Positions 62,282 through 64,000 of a stretch of 64,000 nt of DNA are shown here, piece by piece. A model generated the notes under the pieces. It was given only the letters and a program-made list of their open reading frames with translations. It ran no database searches and had not been told where the DNA came from. The number at the start of each line of letters is the position of its first letter. Within the stretch, counting starts at the first letter, position 1. Source of the stretch: CAZRAL01 sp964598005. Its GTDB lineage: Bacteria; Pseudomonadota; Gammaproteobacteria; Burkholderiales; Usitatibacteraceae. The stretch spans positions 17,018 to 81,017 of the forward strand of contig CAZRAL010000006.1 of assembly GCA_964598005.1 (NCBI GenBank). Reading direction: 5' to 3'. The translations under genes and the position numbers were made by a program.

Positions 62282-63120
62282 GCGCGTTATATCGTAAACG
62301 ACTGTTGATCAATCGACTTGCTTTGTTGCTGGCATTTTGTGCGATGGTCATTGGGATGCTGTTTTTAGCCTGGATTCTTTACGTCCTTTTGTCACGTGGC
62401 TTGAGCGGGCTCTCAATCGCTATTTTTACGCAGATGACGCCCCCACCCGGCAGCGATGGAGGATTGGCCAATGCCATCTTCGGCAGCCTACTGATGGTAG
62501 GCATTGCTACCTTCATTGCGACGCCAGTCGGAATTCTGGCTGGCATTTATTTGTCCGAATTCGGCCATCGTGGCTGGGTGGGGCCTACCACTCGTTTTAT
62601 CAACGATATTCTTTTGTCTGCCCCCTCTATCGTGGTGGGCCTTTTTATTTATGCGATTTATGTCGCCAAAGTAAAACATTTTTCAGGATGGGCCGGGTCG
62701 GTGGCGCTGGCCTTACTGGCCATTCCGGTGGTAGTACGCACGACCGAGAGCATGTTGCGTCTGGTACCTGCCAGTCTGCGGGAAGCCGCCACCGCACTGG
62801 GTGCGCCGCAATGGAAGGTCATTTTGCTGGTTGCATTGCGGGCTGTAAAAGGGGGCGTGGCTACCGGCATCCTGCTTGCAGTCGCGCGTATTAGCGGCGA
62901 AACCGCTCCCCTTTTGTTTACGGCCCTGAATAACCAATTCTGGTCCACCGACATGAATGCCCCCATGGCCAATCTGCCCACCGTTATTTTTCAGTTTGCC
63001 ATGAGTCCTTTTGAAAACTGGCAGTCGCTGGCATGGGCCGGCGCCTTGTTGATTACCTTCTCTGTGCTGGCGCTTAATATAATCGCCCGCACGGTGCTTC
63101 GCCCACGCAATCAGCCTTAG
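62278..63120 (+). CDS. pstA: Phosphate ABC transporter permease PstA
   Basis: 280 residues with six helices. SAPSIVVGLFIYAIYV and LREAATALGAPQWKVILLVALRA are the permease signatures, and ISGETAPLLFTAL corresponds to the PstC GETM region. Overlap with pstC (ATGA) and a 9-base gap to pstB indicate one operon. Confidence 0.95.
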   Translation: MSALYRKRLLINRLALLLAFCAMVIGMLFLAWILYVLLSRGLSGLSIAIFTQMTPPPGSDGGLANAIFGSLLMVGIATFIATPVGILAGIYLSEFGHRGWVGPTTRFINDILLSAPSIVVGLFIYAIYVAKVKHFSGWAGSVALALLAIPVVVRTTESMLRLVPASLREAATALGAPQWKVILLVALRAVKGGVATGILLAVARISGETAPLLFTALNNQFWSTDMNAPMANLPTVIFQFAMSPFENWQSLAWAGALLITFSVLALNIIARTVLRPRNQP

Positions 63121-63129
63121 TCAAATAAT

Positions 63130-63924
63130 ATGAATGCACCTCTCCAAGAACTACCTACGCCGGCGCAGACTACTGCCAAAATTACCGTCAAAAATCTCAA
63201 CTTCTTTTACGGCAGCTTTCAGGGACTGAAAAATATCAACCTCGATATTGCTGAGCACCATATCACAGCCTTTATCGGCCCATCGGGATGTGGAAAATCC
63301 ACATTGCTGCGCACCTTCAACCGCATGTACGACCTTTATCCCGGCCAGCGCGCTGAAGGCGAAATTATCCTGAATGGCCGGAATGTTCTGGATAAAGGTC
63401 AGGATCTGAATTTACTGCGCGCCAAAGTGGGGATGGTGTTTCAGAAACCCACGCCCTTCCCCATGTCGATTTACGACAACATCGCGTTTGGCGTCAAGCT
63501 GTACGAAAATCTTTCCAGGCACGACATGGATGCGCGCGTCGAATGGGCGCTCAACAAAGCGGCCTTGTGGGATGAGGTGAAAGATAAATTAAAGCAAAGC
63601 GGGCTATCCCTATCCGGGGGCCAGCAACAGCGTCTATGTATTGCAAGAGGAGTCGCCGTAAAGCCCGAAGTATTGCTGTTGGACGAACCAACTTCCGCGC
63701 TTGACCCGATTTCAACCGCAAAAATTGAAGAGTTACTGCATGAATTAAAAAAGGATTACACAATTACGATCGTGACCCATAACATGCAACAGGCTGCACG
63801 GGTTTCCGACTTTACCGCCTATATGTATCTAGGTGAAATGATCGAATTCGGGATCACCGATGAAATTTTCATCAAACCGAAGAAAAAGCAAACCGAAGAC
63901 TATATAACTGGCCGTTTTGGTTAG
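63130..63924 (+). CDS. pstB: Phosphate ABC transporter ATPase PstB
   Basis: 264 residues. Walker A GPSGCGKST, signature LSGGQQQRLCIARGVA, Walker B VLLLDEPTSALDP and the H-loop TIVTHNMQQA are all present; PFPMSIYDNIAFGVKLYE is the family's Q-loop region. It drives uptake through PstCA. The last 76 bases of the window past its stop hold no gene, and phoU would be expected beyond. Confidence 0.96.
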   Translation: MNAPLQELPTPAQTTAKITVKNLNFFYGSFQGLKNINLDIAEHHITAFIGPSGCGKSTLLRTFNRMYDLYPGQRAEGEIILNGRNVLDKGQDLNLLRAKVGMVFQKPTPFPMSIYDNIAFGVKLYENLSRHDMDARVEWALNKAALWDEVKDKLKQSGLSLSGGQQQRLCIARGVAVKPEVLLLDEPTSALDPISTAKIEELLHELKKDYTITIVTHNMQQAARVSDFTAYMYLGEMIEFGITDEIFIKPKKKQTEDYITGRFG

Positions 63925-64000
63925 CGGTCACCTAAAAAATAGCCCATCTATTTAGTCGTCCCTGCAAAAGCCCTGACAGCCGCGCCAGCGTTAGCGTTCA

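Overview
The window looks like chromosomal DNA of a betaproteobacterium, possibly of the Nitrosomonadales/Gallionellaceae type; genus cannot be read from this stretch. The main support is the order tpiA - secG - tRNA-Leu(GAG) - nuoA.. on one strand, which is typical of Betaproteobacteria, plus a PilA pilin behind a perfect sigma-54 site, a short PutA, MetY, GreB, Fe-type SodB and a pstSCAB operon with a PhoB box. Intergenic spaces are full of small palindromic and MITE-like elements and of transposase remnants.

Layout. 1-2034: left-edge fragment of a phosphoethanolamine-transferase-like membrane gene (minus), an inverted-repeat region, pilA with its RpoN promoter and terminator, and a 34-bp inverted repeat. 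2123-7134: four minus-strand genes (PP2C phosphatase, double-FHA protein, metallo-beta-lactamase phosphodiesterase, GAF-PilB/GspE ATPase) that look like a phospho-signalling module tied to type IV pilus or secretion assembly. 7421-13020: EptA-like transferase, membrane spermidine-synthase-like protein, 3'-5' exonuclease and cysM. 13778-18450: molybdenum-cofactor/formate-dehydrogenase maturation set (moaA, DUF2461, fdhD, mobA, moeA), then an IS5-type remnant. 18800-29540: YcxB-like protein, putA, maeB, ldcA, greB, sodB and a second membrane spermidine-synthase-like protein. 29639-37973: esterase, hydrolases, DegQ/DegS-type protease, acetyltransferase, GyrI-like protein, GST and an Atm1-type ABC exporter. 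38022-43732: MITE, palindromic element, a 16-repeat beta-propeller protein, a possible decayed second atm1 3' end, and an RCC1-repeat exported protein. 43947-46980: a frameshifted exported protein, a hydrolase and metY. 47044-59946: MITE, IS256 remnant and a nuoA-K operon that contains a cupin gene and lacks nuoLMN next to nuoK. 60041-63924: Pho box and pstSCAB.

The most unusual material is not a complete new defence or metabolic system. It is (i) a dispersed terminal-inverted-repeat element that abuts the stop codons of nuoB, nuoK and maeB, supplies a likely ribosome-binding site to nuoC and is translated into the LdcA N-terminus; (ii) three 81-bp tandem palindromic units inside the nuo operon that keep an alternative frame open; (iii) a cupin gene embedded between nuoD and nuoE; (iv) nuoLMN apparently cut off at a graveyard of mobile-element pieces; (v) a possible atm1 3'-end duplication flanking the beta-propeller gene. 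All calls come from reading the sequence; no database search was run.
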